Part shown: positions 1-8,560 of the stretch, one piece after another
Position numbering within the stretch: the stretch's first letter is position 1
How the letters are laid out: every line of letters begins with the position of its first letter
From: Prorocentrum cordatum
Taxonomy: Eukaryota > Sar > Dinophyceae > Prorocentrales > Prorocentraceae
Reading direction: 5' to 3'
Length of the DNA stretch: 30,000 bases
NCBI GenBank assembly: GCA_963575745.1
Contig: CAUYUJ010014339.1
Coordinates: 122,501-152,500, forward strand
Made by a program: the position numbers and the translations under genes
The notes under the pieces: generated by a model
What the model was told of the DNA's origin: nothing
Seen by the model: only the letters and a program-made list of their open reading frames with translations
Database searches by the model: none

Positions 1-540
1 TAACATGATGTGTTCTGTCATGGTATGCCGTCTAATCATCTACTATGTTGTGTTGTGGGGTGAGATCTTATGCTGTGTTTTGTGTGAACAATTATGTCAT
101 ATATATTGTGATGCTATGCCATGATATGGCTTGCAAACGTATGGCGTATTATGCCGCGCTCTGCCATGGTACGCGTTGGCATGGTATGTGATGGTGTGCT
201 GTGATGCTGTGGTATGCTGTGGTGTGTTATGCCATGGTCGATGTCATGATAGTGTGTGATGCCATGACATGGTATGATATACTATGCTATGTGATACATG
301 CTCTGATCAGTCATAACATGCGTTGCCATTCGGTGGACTGCTAGGAAATGCTATGCAATGTTATGTGATACTGCTACATGTTATGATGTGGTATGTCCAG
401 TTATGCGTTGACTGTTCATGGTGTGCTTGCTTTGCCATGTTATGGAGTTACAGGTGCTGTGATGATGTGCTGTGACATGCGCGGCTCTGTGATTGTGTTA
501 TGTCACGAGATGGTCTGTCATGATATGGTATGCCATGCTC
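1..540. repeat. CATG/TATG-rich low-complexity DNA
   Basis: This stretch is built almost wholly from short variants of TATG, CATG, GATG and TGTG, so ATG and its complement occur every few bases. It has no fixed period and no convincing gene; the short open frames here are cysteine/methionine-rich artefacts. The composition (AT-richer, strongly alternating purine-pyrimidine) differs sharply from the GC-rich DNA that starts at about 545. It stops just before the target duplication of element A1. Confidence 0.75.
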
Positions 541-556
541 GTATATGTTCTGTTCG

Positions 557-749
557 TCGGGAGCGGCCAAGAGGGGGGTGTCCAAGAGGGGGAGGGTGCA
601 ACTCATGACCGGCGGCATGTGCGCGGCCCAGCGGGGGGGCCAGGGACGTAATGAAATAAGAAGAGGCGCCATACAATCTGGGGAAATATCATGGCCCCCA
701 CCATGATATCCACCCCCCCTAGTCATCACCCCCCTCTTTCCGCCCCCGA
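557..749 (+). mobile_element. MITE family A, copy 1 (193 bp)
   Basis: The left end reads TCGGGAGCGGCCAAGAGGGG and the right end is its near-perfect inverse (...CCCCTCTTTCCGCCCCCGA), giving a TIR of about 23 bp. The element is flanked by an exact 5-bp direct repeat, GTTCG, at 552-556 and 750-754. An internal ATCATGGC/GCCATGAT inverted repeat sits near 689-708. No open frame is present, so it is non-autonomous. Related copies start at 9664, 13477 and 24816 in the same orientation. The superfamily is not assigned. Confidence 0.82.
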
Positions 750-786
750 GTTCGGTGGTAAAGTGTTATGACCTGTTCTGTGGGGG

Positions 787-1170
787 ACCTGGGGATCTGG
801 CGGCCGCGGTGTGCGGAGTGGGCGAGTCGGCACGGGGGGCGGGACCCCCAGGGACTATGGGGAGCCTGGGGATCTAGAGGCCTGGGTATGCAGGGCGGGG
901 GGGGGGCGGGACCACAAGGGCTCCCAATTTCGTGCTTCGCGCTGCGCGAAGCGCGAAATGCGAATAACTTCGCGCTCTCGCGCCGCCTCCCAAGGGAGAA
1001 GAGGAGGATGAGGAGGAATCGGAGCCGAACCGCGAAGCGCGAATAACTTCGCGCCCTCGAGGGTGCCCTTGATCTAGCGGCGGGGGTATGCAGGGCGGGG
1101 GGGGGCGGGACCACCAGGGCTTACCGGGAACCTCGGGATCTGGCGGCCGCGGTATGCAAGGCGGGCGGGC
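787..1170. repeat. Degenerate GC-rich tandem repeat, about four units
   Basis: Units beginning near 787, 865, 1066 and 1131 share the order CTGGGGATCTGGCGG, then GCGGTATGCAGGGCGG, then GGGCGGGACCACCAGGGC. Between units two and three lies a smaller repeated motif: CGCGAAGCGCGAATAACTTC occurs near 1032-1051, with a close variant near 945-972. That motif can itself fold. No coding interpretation is supported. Confidence 0.65.
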
Positions 1171-1307
1171 CGAAGGTCTGTTCTCAAAATCTGACCGCTA
1201 GCGAGCTGCGCCACGAGACGCACTCGGATGATTGCCTCCCAAGCGAGGTCGGAGCCGATGTGGCCCGAGGACCGCGCCGCATCGGCGACGTCGGCGGAGC
1301 AGAACAT

Positions 1308-1367
1308 CCTGCTTCGAATCGCACCGCATCGCCGATGCATCGGCGACGCGGTGCGATTCGAAGCAGG
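1308..1367. repeat. 60-bp palindrome without a loop
   Basis: Two 30-base arms (1308-1337 and 1338-1367) are reverse complements with a single mismatch and no spacer, centred on GATGCATC. The arms include CTTCGAATCGCACC and ATCGCCGATG. The palindrome directly abuts the AGG array that follows. Its core belongs to the GCGATGCATCGGCGACG-type short repeats seen again near 12.3 kb, 23.7 kb and 27.2 kb. Confidence 0.9.
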
Positions 1368-1493
1368 AGGAGGAGGAGGAGGAGGAGGAGGAGGAAGAGG
1401 AGGAGGAGGAGGAGGCGGAGGAGGAGGAGGAGGAGGAGGAGGAGGAGGAGGAGGAGGAGGAGGAGGAGGAGGAGGAGGAGGAGGAGGAGGAGG
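1368..1493. repeat. (AGG)n microsatellite
   Basis: Nearly pure AGG/GGA trinucleotide array with a few A or C interruptions. Every long open frame across it is simple-sequence translation (poly-Glu, poly-Gly, poly-Arg; Ser/Leu on the other strand) and should not be annotated as a gene. Confidence 0.97.
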
Positions 1494-1708
1494 TGCGATC
1501 CTCTGACACCGTCTGCTCTGGCCCTGCCCGGGAGGTCTGGAATCGACGAGCGCACAGGGTGCACCACGGTCCGATGCGGCCGACGCCGGTGCCGAGCCCT
1601 GGGCCCGGGGCTCCCGTCCTCCGAGCGGGTCGCGGGCATCAGGGGGGCAAACGAACCTACCTCGCTTTTGGCCACCCTCGCGTCCAAGAGATACCAGGCG
1701 ATGCCAAA

Positions 1709-2053
1709 CTACGGCATGTGCTGGTCAGGCCGCTCGACGAGGAGGCGTATGGTATGACTTGGTCTTGCCTGGAAGCGAAAGCGGGGTAGGTAATTCACGT
1801 TCTGAGGCATGGCGGGAGTGAAATCTCCAGCGGAGTCGGGGGGACTCGTCCTTTCTCCTCCTGAGTACAGTCGCACCAGGGCCAGAAGAGCGTCCTTGAA
1901 GGGCAAGGAAAACCTTCCGTCGGCCAACACAAACACAGACCATCCAAGGGTTACCCTCCCCAGGGTGCACAAAAACATCCAACAAACACGAAGAGCACTA
2001 GGGTACCCTACCAGAACCGGCCACGATCGTATGCCTCGGTCTGGCTGTAGCAC
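1709..2053 (-). CDS. Weak coding candidate, 114 aa, unknown
   Basis: A minus-strand open frame with non-repetitive composition lies between two repeat blocks. The peptide contains hydrophobic stretches (CWMFLCTLGRV, SVFVLADGRFSLPF) and no low-complexity run. I recognise no family, catalytic motif or signal peptide. An overlapping plus-strand frame (1809-2288) is equally long, so openness alone is weak evidence in GC-rich DNA. I cannot place splice sites and see no second related copy in the window. It could be an exon fragment of a host gene, a transposon relic, or chance. It is listed because it is one of the few non-repetitive open stretches here. Confidence 0.15.
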   Translation of the reverse strand: MLQPDRGIRSWPVLVGYPSALRVCWMFLCTLGRVTLGWSVFVLADGRFSLPFKDALLALVRLYSGGERTSPPDSAGDFTPAMPQNVNYLPRFRFQARPSHTIRLLVERPDQHMP

Positions 2054-2303
2054 AGCTCATCGTTGTGTCGCCGCCGATCTCAGCGCCACCCTGATGGATG
2101 GATGCTCCGTCAGCGGGGGCCTCTGGCCGATGCCGGGCGAGCGCGCCTTTTTTGTCACTCTTCAACGCTATGTCGCGCGTCCGTGGCGCTCTCCTGCCAA
2201 GCTTTGTTGCCAGCTCCCTGCGCGCTGCCGCAACACCCAACACTGGGTGCCCGTCTCGGTGGCGCCAGCATGCGTGCTGGCTGGGTAGGCTAGGCGTGTC
2301 GCG

Positions 2304-2345
2304 TGAGCCCTGCTCGCAGCCAGCGCTCTACCAATCCCACCAGCC
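2304..2345 (-). pseudogene. tRNA-like fragment (D-arm / A-box region)
   Basis: Read on the minus strand, GATTGGTAGAGCGCTGG closely matches the D-arm and start of the anticodon arm of many eukaryotic tRNAs. GGCTGG upstream can pair with CCAGCC about 60 bases downstream, roughly like an acceptor stem. The T-arm consensus GGTTCGA is absent and the span is too short (about 67 nt), so this is not an intact tRNA. It may be a degraded tRNA or the head of a tRNA-derived SINE. Confidence 0.3.
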
Positions 2346-2419
2346 CTCTGGGCGCAGGTGGTTTAGGGCGTTTCCTCTTCCACCCCTCGCTCTTCCCTTC
2401 GGGGACGGGTTCATCACGG

Positions 2420-3800
2420 CTCCTGATGAATATACACCCCCTCCCCCAGGCGACTGGGGGCCAACCAGGCACCATGCCGACACCATGACCACCCGCCCCC
2501 CACCATCCCTTTCCAAAAACAGTGCAAAGCGCACTCTGCCTCCACATTTGGAGCATGCGCGGCCAACCCGATGCGCCCCCCCCCTTCCCTGTCAACAATC
2601 GATGCAAAGTACACATTGGGGCAAAGTCTTGAATCATGTTCGTGGGGCAAAGTCTTGACTCGTGTTCGTGGGGCTCATTGACAAGGACGGCGGTGGTGTC
2701 AGCAGCTTCCCTGCTGTGCGCAGGGCTACCACCCCTACAATACAACATGCCCCTCGCGGCAAATCTGGATCATGCGCGGCCATCCCGCGATCATGGTCAA
2801 GTGGTTTTTGACAGGGACGGCGGGGGTGGTGGCGCGTGGTCTGCTGTGCGCAGGCCCAGCAAACACAATTATGGGCATCGGTGTTCGACAAGGATGGCGG
2901 GGGCCGACATGTTTCCCGATGTGTGCTGTCACGTGCACAGGCGCACCTGACGCACTCTGCACGTGCCCAACGCGGCGCACCTGGCGCGGCTGGAGTGCGC
3001 GGCGCACCTGGCGCGGCTGGAGTGCGCGGCACACCTGGCGCAGGCGTGCCCAGCACGCTCGGGTTCCAAGGGGTGCCTGGCGCGCGTGGCGCCCCTGGAA
3101 CGCGTGGCGCACCTCGCCCAAACGTCGCGCACCTGGGGTCGGCTTTGGTTCCCAGCAGCTGCCCATCCGAAGACGACCGCTGAACATGCTCAGGCTCGGG
3201 TGTTACTCATGTGTCGGGAGGGCGGGTGGGAGTGAGCTCGACGGCTTGCGGGCGGGTGGGTGTCTGGATCGCTGTTCCCTATCAAAAAACACCCCCTCCC
3301 TCACCTGGCCAGCAGCCAACCCGGAACCATGCGGGCACCCCCCAACCATCCCTGTCAAAGCACAATACAAAATGCACATTGCGGGACCCACCCTGTCAAC
3401 ACCCTCCACAATCCTTTCCAAAAAACAATACGGGGTGCACATTGCAACAAAATCTGGACAGTGCATTGGCGCTCTCTGAGCAGGTTGTTTTGTTTTTGTG
3501 GCAAGGATGGCGGGGAACCCTTAGTGAAGCCGCTTTGTGCAGGACCACCATCCATGTCAGAAACAATGCGAAGTGCAAGTTGCGACAACGTCGTGGGTAC
3601 TGTGCTGGCCACCCGCGATCACTTTGGATTATTTTTTGACAGGGACGGCGGTGCTGCCCGCATGATGATGCTTGCTGTGCGCAGGCCCAGAACAATGCTG
3701 ACGTCCCCCACATCAGCATTTGGACCATGCGGACGGGGGGGCGTCACGTCTTCTATAAGGATGGCACACCAACAACATGTGGAGCCCGCGGCGAGCGTCG
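2420..3800. repeat. Diverged duplicated module array (GACAGGGACGGCGG type)
   Basis: Several related blocks recur in both orientations. Core motifs are TTTTTGACAGGGACGGCGG (near 2808 and 3632) followed by GCTGTGCGCAGGCCCAG, and their complements such as CCCCAACCATCCCTGTCAA. The blocks at about 2430-2620 and 3285-3460 align, both with ACACCCCCTCCC then GGCCAGC/GGCCAACC. Another pair is 3120-3260 and 3780-3905 plus 4154-4200, with GTCGCGCACCTGG and CGGGTGGGAG. This implies segmental duplication followed by divergence. No coding frame survives through the blocks. Confidence 0.6.
2972..3133. repeat. 27-bp minisatellite
   Basis: Two identical 27-bp units (2972-2998, 2999-3025) start GCGGCGCACCTGGCGCGGC. 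A third, partly diverged unit follows to about 3052, then looser GTGGCGCACCTGG variants to about 3133. Because 27 is a multiple of three, one frame reads as repeated AHLARLEC-type peptides. This is a by-product of the unit length and not evidence of a gene. Confidence 0.88.
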
Positions 3801-3905
3801 CGCACCTGGCGTCCGCTTTGGCTCCCAGTGGCTGTCCATCCAGTGGCGACCCCTGGCGATGCCGAGACTCGGATGCCACTTATGTGGTGGGAGTGCGGGT
3901 GGGAG

Positions 3906-4153
3906 CTTTGTGGGCCCCGGCAACGGCAGGGCCGTTTTTTGACCGTTTCAAAAAAAATGTCCCTTGAAAATGGAAACGGCAATAAAAACGGCGACCGGAA
4001 ACGGCAAAACAACGGCTCCAGGATCGGAACTGGAGCCGGAACCGGTCAAACAACGGCGACGGAACCGGTAAATAAAACGCGTCGGAACCGGCAAAAAAAC
4101 GGCAAAACGGAACCGGTAAAAAAACGGCCCTGTCGTTTCCAGGGCCCACTAAG
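3906..4153. mobile_element. hAT-like non-autonomous element (248 bp)
   Basis: Ends CTTTGTGGGCCCCGGCAACG and the inverse of CTTAGTGGGCCCTGGAAACG form a TIR of about 35 bp with roughly four mismatches, running into GGCAGGGCCGTTTTTT. The element is flanked by an exact 8-bp direct repeat GGTGGGAG (3898-3905 and 4154-4161), the duplication length typical of hAT transposons. The interior is an array of AACGGC, ACCGGTAAA and CAAAAACGG motifs, like the subterminal transposase-binding repeats of hAT elements. A related unoccupied site (GGTGGGAG then TGAGCTCGACGGCTTG) lies at 3225-3248. No transposase is encoded. Confidence 0.85.
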
Positions 4154-4383
4154 GGTGGGAGTGAGCTGGACGGCTTGTGTGCGGAGAGGGTGTCTTGAAC
4201 CCTCCCCCATACCCCCTCCCCTGGACCTGGACGGGGCGGGTGGCTGGTAGTTCGGGCGCCCAACACGGCCTCGGCGAGGACGCCAGCATCATTGGTGCTA
4301 CTAGGGTGTTGGCCCCATGTTGGCTTCTTGGGGTGGGGGACGCCAATTGAGTCCCCCCTCTTGTTTGATCGATCTCCTCCCAA

Positions 4384-4610
4384 ATGGCCTCAAGACGCGC
4401 CCAAGAGGCCCCAATGTGTCCCAAGATGGCCCCAAGAGGCCCCCAAGAAGTCCCCAGGAGGCCCCCAAGAGGACCCCAAGCGGCCCCTAAGAGCCCCCCC
4501 CCCCCGAGGCACCCAAGACGCCGAAGAGCCCACCAGGACCGCCAAGAGACCCCCAAGACGTCCCAGGAGGCCACCAAAAAGCGCCCAACAAATACCTCAA
4601 AAGGCTCAGA
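4384..4610. repeat. CCCCAAGAGGCC-type degenerate minisatellite
   Basis: Loose tandem variants of CCCCAAGAGGCCC recur every 10-20 bases. The same motif in the opposite orientation (GGCCTCTTGGGG) dominates about 15.54-16.4 kb, 18.4-18.9 kb and 19.03-19.5 kb, and a same-strand version occurs at 5.7-5.99 kb. The predicted peptides (Pro/Arg/Gln-rich) have no recognisable domain and are shadows of the repeat. Confidence 0.7.
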
Positions 4611-4639
4611 GAGGCATCTCATAGACCTCTGGCCCTTTT

Positions 4640-4790
4640 GCTTGCCCTCCTCCTCCTGCTCCTCCTTCCTCCTCATACTCCTTATCTTCCTCCTCCTCCT
4701 CCTCCTCGTCATCTTTTTCATGCTCCTTCTCCCCACTCCCTCATCCATCCATCCAACCTCCTCCTTCTCCTCCTCCCTCCTTCGCACGGT
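4640..4790. repeat. (TCC)n imperfect microsatellite
   Basis: CTCCTCCT-rich tract with interruptions such as CATACTCCTTATC and CATCCATCCATCC. Open frames through it are Leu/Ser/Pro-rich simple sequence. Confidence 0.85.
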
Positions 4791-5143
4791 TCGGCCGTCC
4801 CCCTCTTTGCTACCGCACTTCCCTGATCACCTCAACTCGCCTGGACACCGTCTCTGGATGGGCTGGTGGGGATGCGCAAAACGTTTAGAATTGAACTTGC
4901 ACACTTACTTTTTCTGTTGAAGGCAACCCGTTTCTGCAGCCACCCGCTCTACTGGGACTTCCGGAATTTGTTCGAATCTCAACTTCAGATGTGTATAAAT
5001 ACATCGATCAGAACGTTCGCCCGCGAGGACCCAAACAATGTGTTTCTACCACAATAAGCGATGCCATCGCATGTGCGGTACAACTGTTGCAGTCTAGTTT
5101 GTGCAAACTATGCTGTGCAATCTAGGTGGGACAATAAATGAGG

Positions 5144-5212
5144 TGCAATGTGTATATATATATATAGATAGATACATTCACATATATAGATACACATATA
5201 TACATATATACA
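5144..5212. repeat. TA/CA-rich microsatellite
   Basis: Runs of TATATATA, GATAGATA and ACATATATA immediately precede the hairpin of module K1. A similar TA tract lies at 19668-19760, just before repeat L3. Confidence 0.9.
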
Positions 5213-5213
5213 T

Positions 5214-5700
5214 TAGAACCACGCGCGTGTTTCGCGCGCTTAGGTTCTAGTCAGCTCCAGGCCTTGACAGGGTCACATATCCTCTGACGTGCTTACCCAC
5301 ACATGGTTTGAGCATGGGGGATCATGCATCAATAACGCGGGCAGAGTAAATACGGATTGCCGACAAGGACATTGGCAGAATATTCAATGCGAAGCTATGC
5401 ACACCAGTGAAAGCAATGGGGTGACCAAAACGGCAGCCTAGTGCAACGCATCGCCATCGAATCAAACCAGATGCGGGTCCAATGCGGCTAGAAACATCCC
5501 ATGCACACGTTAGCAAAACAAATGCACAGCAATGCAATGCAATGCACATCACAGCAAAGTAGAGGAATGCTCCCCAATGCAATGTGGATCACGGAGCGAT
5601 GCAATTGCACAAGAGAACAACCCAACGGAATACAATGCAATACAACACACAACAATGCAACATACGGAACATGATTCTGGGAACTCAGAGATCCCAGGGA
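5214..5700 (+). repeat. Module K, copy 1: hairpin plus CAATG-rich tract
   Basis: Starts with a hairpin: TAGAACC at 5214-5220 pairs with GGTTCTA at 5243-5249 around CGCG-rich DNA. It continues with GGCCTTGACA and ATCCTCTGA, then about 300 bp rich in AATGCA, CAATGC and GCAATG words, ending near GGGATCCC-like ATCCCAGGGA. The same ordered features recur at 17373-17870, so this is a dispersed module and not a gene. Confidence 0.7.
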
Positions 5701-5990
5701 CGAGCCACCCTAGAAAAAGCCCAGGAACACCCAATGGGAGCACAAAACAAGGCCAAAGGGGTTCCTCGAGAGAGGCTCCAAGGGGAGCCCAAGCGTGGCC
5801 CAAGGAGCTCCAAGCAGGCTCCAAAACAGGGCACATGAGAGCCCCAAGAGGCGTCCCAAGAAAGCCAGAAGATGGTGTCAGAAAGAGATGGCCCACGGAA
5901 GCGTCCCCTCAACCGTAAAAGCAAGCCGCGAGGGCTCACGAGCAGCCCCAAAGTGGCGTCAAAGGTGCCGCAGGGGGATCCCGAAGTGGG
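5700..5990. repeat. CCAAG/GCTCC degenerate minisatellite
   Basis: Short variants of CCCAAGGAGC, GCCCCAAGAGGC and GCTCCAAG recur irregularly. It belongs to the same general motif class as 4384-4610. I see no gene. Confidence 0.5.
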
Positions 5991-6191
5991 CTCCAAGAAG
6001 CCGCTTGTTGGCCTGGCAGGGGTGGAGCCTGGCGCGTGCGGCACCACTCTCGCACCGAAACGCCCGCGGCCAAACGGAAGCCACGGTGTCCTCCTCCTCG
6101 AGGCGCACGAGTCCCAGCCCGCGCGCTGGGCCCCCCGCGTCGCTGCTGCCGAGCATCGGCGGCATCGTGGCCATCTCCCAGAGGGAAGGGG

Positions 6192-6192
<1 letters not shown>

Positions 6193-6230
<38 letters not shown>

Positions 6231-6574
6231 CTCCAACTCCTCCTCCTCGTCATCGTCGTCCTCGTCGTCGTCGTCGTGATCGTCGTCGTCGTCGTCCTCG
6301 TCGTCGTCCTCGTCGTCGTCGTCGTCCTCGTGATCGTCGTCCTCGTCGTCGTCGTCGTCGTCGCCGTCCTCGTCCTCGTCGTCGTCGTCGTCCTCGCCCT
6401 CGTCGTAGTCGTCGTCCTCGTCTCGTCGTCCTCGTCGTCGTCGTCGTCGTCGTCCTCGTCGTCCTCGTCGTCGTCGTCGTCTTCCTCGTCGTCCTCGTCG
6501 TCGTCGCCGTCCTCGTCCTCGTCCTCGTCGTCGTCCTCGTCGTCGTCCTCGTCGTCGTCCTCGTGATCGTCGTC

Positions 6575-6616
<42 letters not shown>

Positions 6617-6675
6617 CTCGCCGTCGTCGTCCTCGTCGTCGTCGTCGTCTTCCTCGTCGTCGTCGTCCTCGTCCC
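6193..6675. repeat. Long (CGT)n-type microsatellite
   Basis: About 480 bp composed almost only of CGT and CCT triplets with rare CGC or TGA interruptions. The long open frames crossing it (Arg/Val/Ser in one direction, Arg/Asp/Glu in the other) are simple-sequence artefacts. The array has a regular higher-order texture in which runs of CGT are punctuated by CCT every two to six triplets. Confidence 0.97.
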
Positions 6676-6855
6676 TGAGACATGCTTGGCGGCTTGCTCC
6701 CGCCCCTGCGAGGTCTCCGCGGGCCCCTTCGCTGGCGCCCCAGTCGGCCTTCCGTCGCCCGTCGGGCCTCCTCTGGCCCTCGCCTCTCTCGTTGCTTTCC
6801 CGGGCCCCTTCGGTGGTCGGCCCCCCTCTCTTTGTCGATTGCCTCGCGAGGGCTA

Positions 6856-7031
6856 CAATCGGGGCGTTGACCTAAGGAACCCTAAACAAGGAACGAGGCC
6901 CCTTTCTTCCATAAGATAGCCTTCGATTTCCGGTCGAAACCATAAGGAAAGCCTGAGGCAAGCTGTGAAACACTTAAGGAACGCGGAGCCCCTCCCCAAC
7001 GAAAAGGGTTCCTTTTTCAGGGCCCCGACTG
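6856..7031 (+). mobile_element. MITE family F, copy 1 (176 bp, TA target)
   Basis: The left end CAATCGGGGCGTTGACC and right end GGGCCCCGACTG form a TIR, with TA on both sides (6854-6855 and 7032-7033). AAGGAACC next to the left end pairs with GGGTTCCTT next to the right end. The interior holds CTTCGATTTCCGGTCGAAA, itself a small inverted repeat. CAGT-type ends next to TA are typical of Tc1/mariner-pogo MITEs; that assignment is inference. Confidence 0.82.
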
Positions 7032-7151
7032 TACAGTGAAAATGTATAGCAAGGACAGGTGATAACGGCGCAAGACCCTTGGAGACCGAAGTTGGGACGT
7101 TTTTGGGCGGCGGGCGACCAACCCCCCAGTGGAAACGGCAAAGGAGGGACC

Positions 7152-7215
7152 GCAGAGGCATGGACGCAAGGGTACCCTAGAAAAGGCGCGCGTCCTCACT
7201 ATGCGCGTTGACTGT
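7152..7215 (+). repeat. Dispersed repeat G, copy 1
   Basis: The order GGTACCCT, then CATCC/CGTCC, then TCACTATGCG, then TTGACTGTAGGGC recurs at 15128-15200 and 23217-23283 (there GGAGGTTGCCCATCC then TACTATG). It lies about 120 bp downstream of F1. Its boundaries are not resolved. Confidence 0.45.
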
Positions 7216-7286
7216 AGGGCTTGGCGCTGACCCAAGTGCAAATAATGTCCTTTCCCTCTCTTCTGGCAGAAAAAAATTCGCTCTTC

Positions 7287-7514
7287 ATGGCGACCAAGAG
7301 AAACCGGCGGCACGTCGCAATCGGAATGTCGAAATGCCGATCCCACGTAAGCGAGTGGCTGGACAACTCAATCTGGCTGACCTGCGTCGAGGTTGCAGTC
7401 GTGATGCCGCGCGGCGCCGCGCATTACACATCAAACTGTCTTGCGCTTCCTGATGTGCATGCGCCTGCGGTTGTACGGGCAGAAATCCGCCAGAGACTTC
7501 CCCTAGCACGTTGA
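7287..7514 (+). CDS. Weak coding candidate, 75 aa, unknown
   Basis: An open frame starts at ATGGCGACC, preceded by a pyrimidine tract and AG (CCTTTCCCTCTCTTCTGGCAG region, 7247-7269) that resembles a 3' splice site. The peptide begins MATKRNRRHVAIGM and contains SEWLDNSIWLTCVEV; it is basic at the start and not low-complexity. The frame can extend upstream to 7221. I recognise no domain. The stop lies about 35 bp before element H2. A short exon or chance are both possible. Confidence 0.2.
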   Translation: MATKRNRRHVAIGMSKCRSHVSEWLDNSIWLTCVEVAVVMPRGAAHYTSNCLALPDVHAPAVVRAEIRQRLPLAR

Positions 7515-7548
7515 GGCGCGGTGGAATACCCAGGGCCGCCTGGTATCA

Positions 7549-7700
7549 GGTCGGGCATGTCCTCCTACAGGCGGATTTGGACGACAAACTGAAAATTGTC
7601 TAGCAAATAAGCAAACATAGTTAACAACTAAAAGAAACATCGTTCCGAGACTATTGAGTACCATTTTTAAATATTCCTCCTGTAGAGCGACATGCCCGAC
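7549..7700. mobile_element. MITE family H, copy (152 bp)
   Basis: Ends GGTCGGGCATGTCCTCCTAC and its inverse (GTAGAGCGACATGCCCGAC) form a TIR of about 25 bp. The interior is strikingly AT-rich (ACATAGTTAACAACTAAAAG, TTTTTAAATATTCC). Copies at 13083 and 15324 share the ends and the AT-rich centre with GACTATTTTTGGA-like words. No clean target duplication is seen for this copy. Confidence 0.75.
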
Positions 7701-7865
7701 TGAATGATAGAATGCCACGGGCCGTCTGGTAGGGTTTCTGCACGCTTCTGATGGGCCCCCGTCTTCTCGACGCTCTCGGCCGCGAACCCTCTTGCAGCGA
7801 CCGTGCAAGAGGCGTCGGCGAAGCCGAGACCTGGCAAACTCGAGCCTTACGCTTCCCCAAAACGG

Positions 7866-8262
7866 AAGGGGCCCAGGGACACACACACACACACAAAAAT
7901 AGATCGACACACGCCCCAGAATTCCCCACCTTTCCCTAGATGTCCTGGGCTGTGATCTTCCCCGCCTCTTCCCACACCTTCCGATCTTTCTCCTGGGGTC
8001 GACGGTTTGGACGCCCGAAACAGGTACGGAAAGAATGGGTACAATACCCAACAACAAATGTTGTCCCAAACCAACAGCGGCCGCTGTTGGGCAGGCGGCC
8101 TTCTGTCTCGAATGAACACAGGCCGCGGCGGCGTGGACAGCGAATCCTGTTCAAAATGAACAGGAACTGCTGTTGGGCATCGTACCCATTCTTTCCGTGC
8201 CCATTTCGGGCGTCCAGAGACGGTGACTTGTGCCTGCGTGTTCTCTCCCTCCCGACCCGGGA
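7866..8262 (+). repeat. Dispersed repeat O, copy split by element B1
   Basis: Left part 7866-8005 (AAGGGGCCCAGGGACACACA ... CTCCTGGGGTCGACGG) and right part 8219-8262 (GACGGTGACTTGTGCCTGCG ... CTCCCTCCCGACCC) together match the uninterrupted O copies at 27249, 28617 and 29706. Those copies read CCTGGGAGTCGACGATTAAT, then TGTGTCTGTGTG, then a T/C-rich tail. The break at GACGG is exactly where family B element B1 sits. This copy is GC-richer than the others. Confidence 0.7.
8006..8218 (+). mobile_element. MITE family B, copy 1 (213 bp), nested in repeat O
   Basis: The left end TTTGGACGCCCGAAACAGG and right end CCCATTTCGGGCGTCCAGA are inverse. The TIR continues through GGAAAGAATGGGTAC to CCCAACA, about 47 bp in all. 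A 5-bp direct repeat GACGG flanks it (8001-8005 and 8219-8223). The interior has GCGGCCGC and CTGTTCAAAATGAACAGG inverted repeats. The element at 14208-14418 is the same family in opposite orientation. No protein is encoded. Confidence 0.87.
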
Positions 8263-8383
8263 GCCGGCGAAGACCTGCTTCCCCGAACTCCGACGATATG
8301 CGGTGTTGGCTCCAGCGCCCTGCCCCAAGGAGGCCCCGGCCCGGCCCCACGAAGGTCGCAGCTTCCCGTTGTCTCCGATGGCT

Positions 8384-8560
8384 TCGGCGGTGGACACGCC
8401 TCTCTTTGGCAAACCTCCCCTTAGTGAACACGGCCTGGGACCGAAACCGACGGCCTTGGGCCCGCAAAACTGACGGCCGCGACGCCCCCTCGCGAAGCGA
8501 AAACGGCCAATTCCTTAATCGACGTGTCAGGGTAGGAAGTCTGTCCACCCCCGATAGTTC
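8384..8560 (+). repeat. Dispersed repeat P, copy 1
   Basis: The order CGGCGGTGGAC, AAACCTCCCCTTAGTGAA, ACGGCC, ACGGCCGCGACGCCCCCTCG and GTGTCAGGGTA recurs at 28435-28605 with roughly three-quarters identity by eye. Neither copy has clear terminal repeats. Open frames across both are unrelated to each other, so no coding conservation is seen. Confidence 0.7.

Noticed and set aside
1232-1789. Long open frames across the AGG array
   Set aside because: They encode homopolymer Glu, Arg, Gly or Ser runs in all frames and both strands; openness comes from the triplet array.
4971-4985. TTCGAATC resembling a tRNA T-loop
   Set aside because: No accompanying D-arm, anticodon arm or acceptor pairing around it.
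5685-6919. 332-374 aa open frames across the CGT array
   Set aside because: Arg/Asp/Glu or Val/Arg simple sequence dictated by CGT triplets; no domain outside the array.
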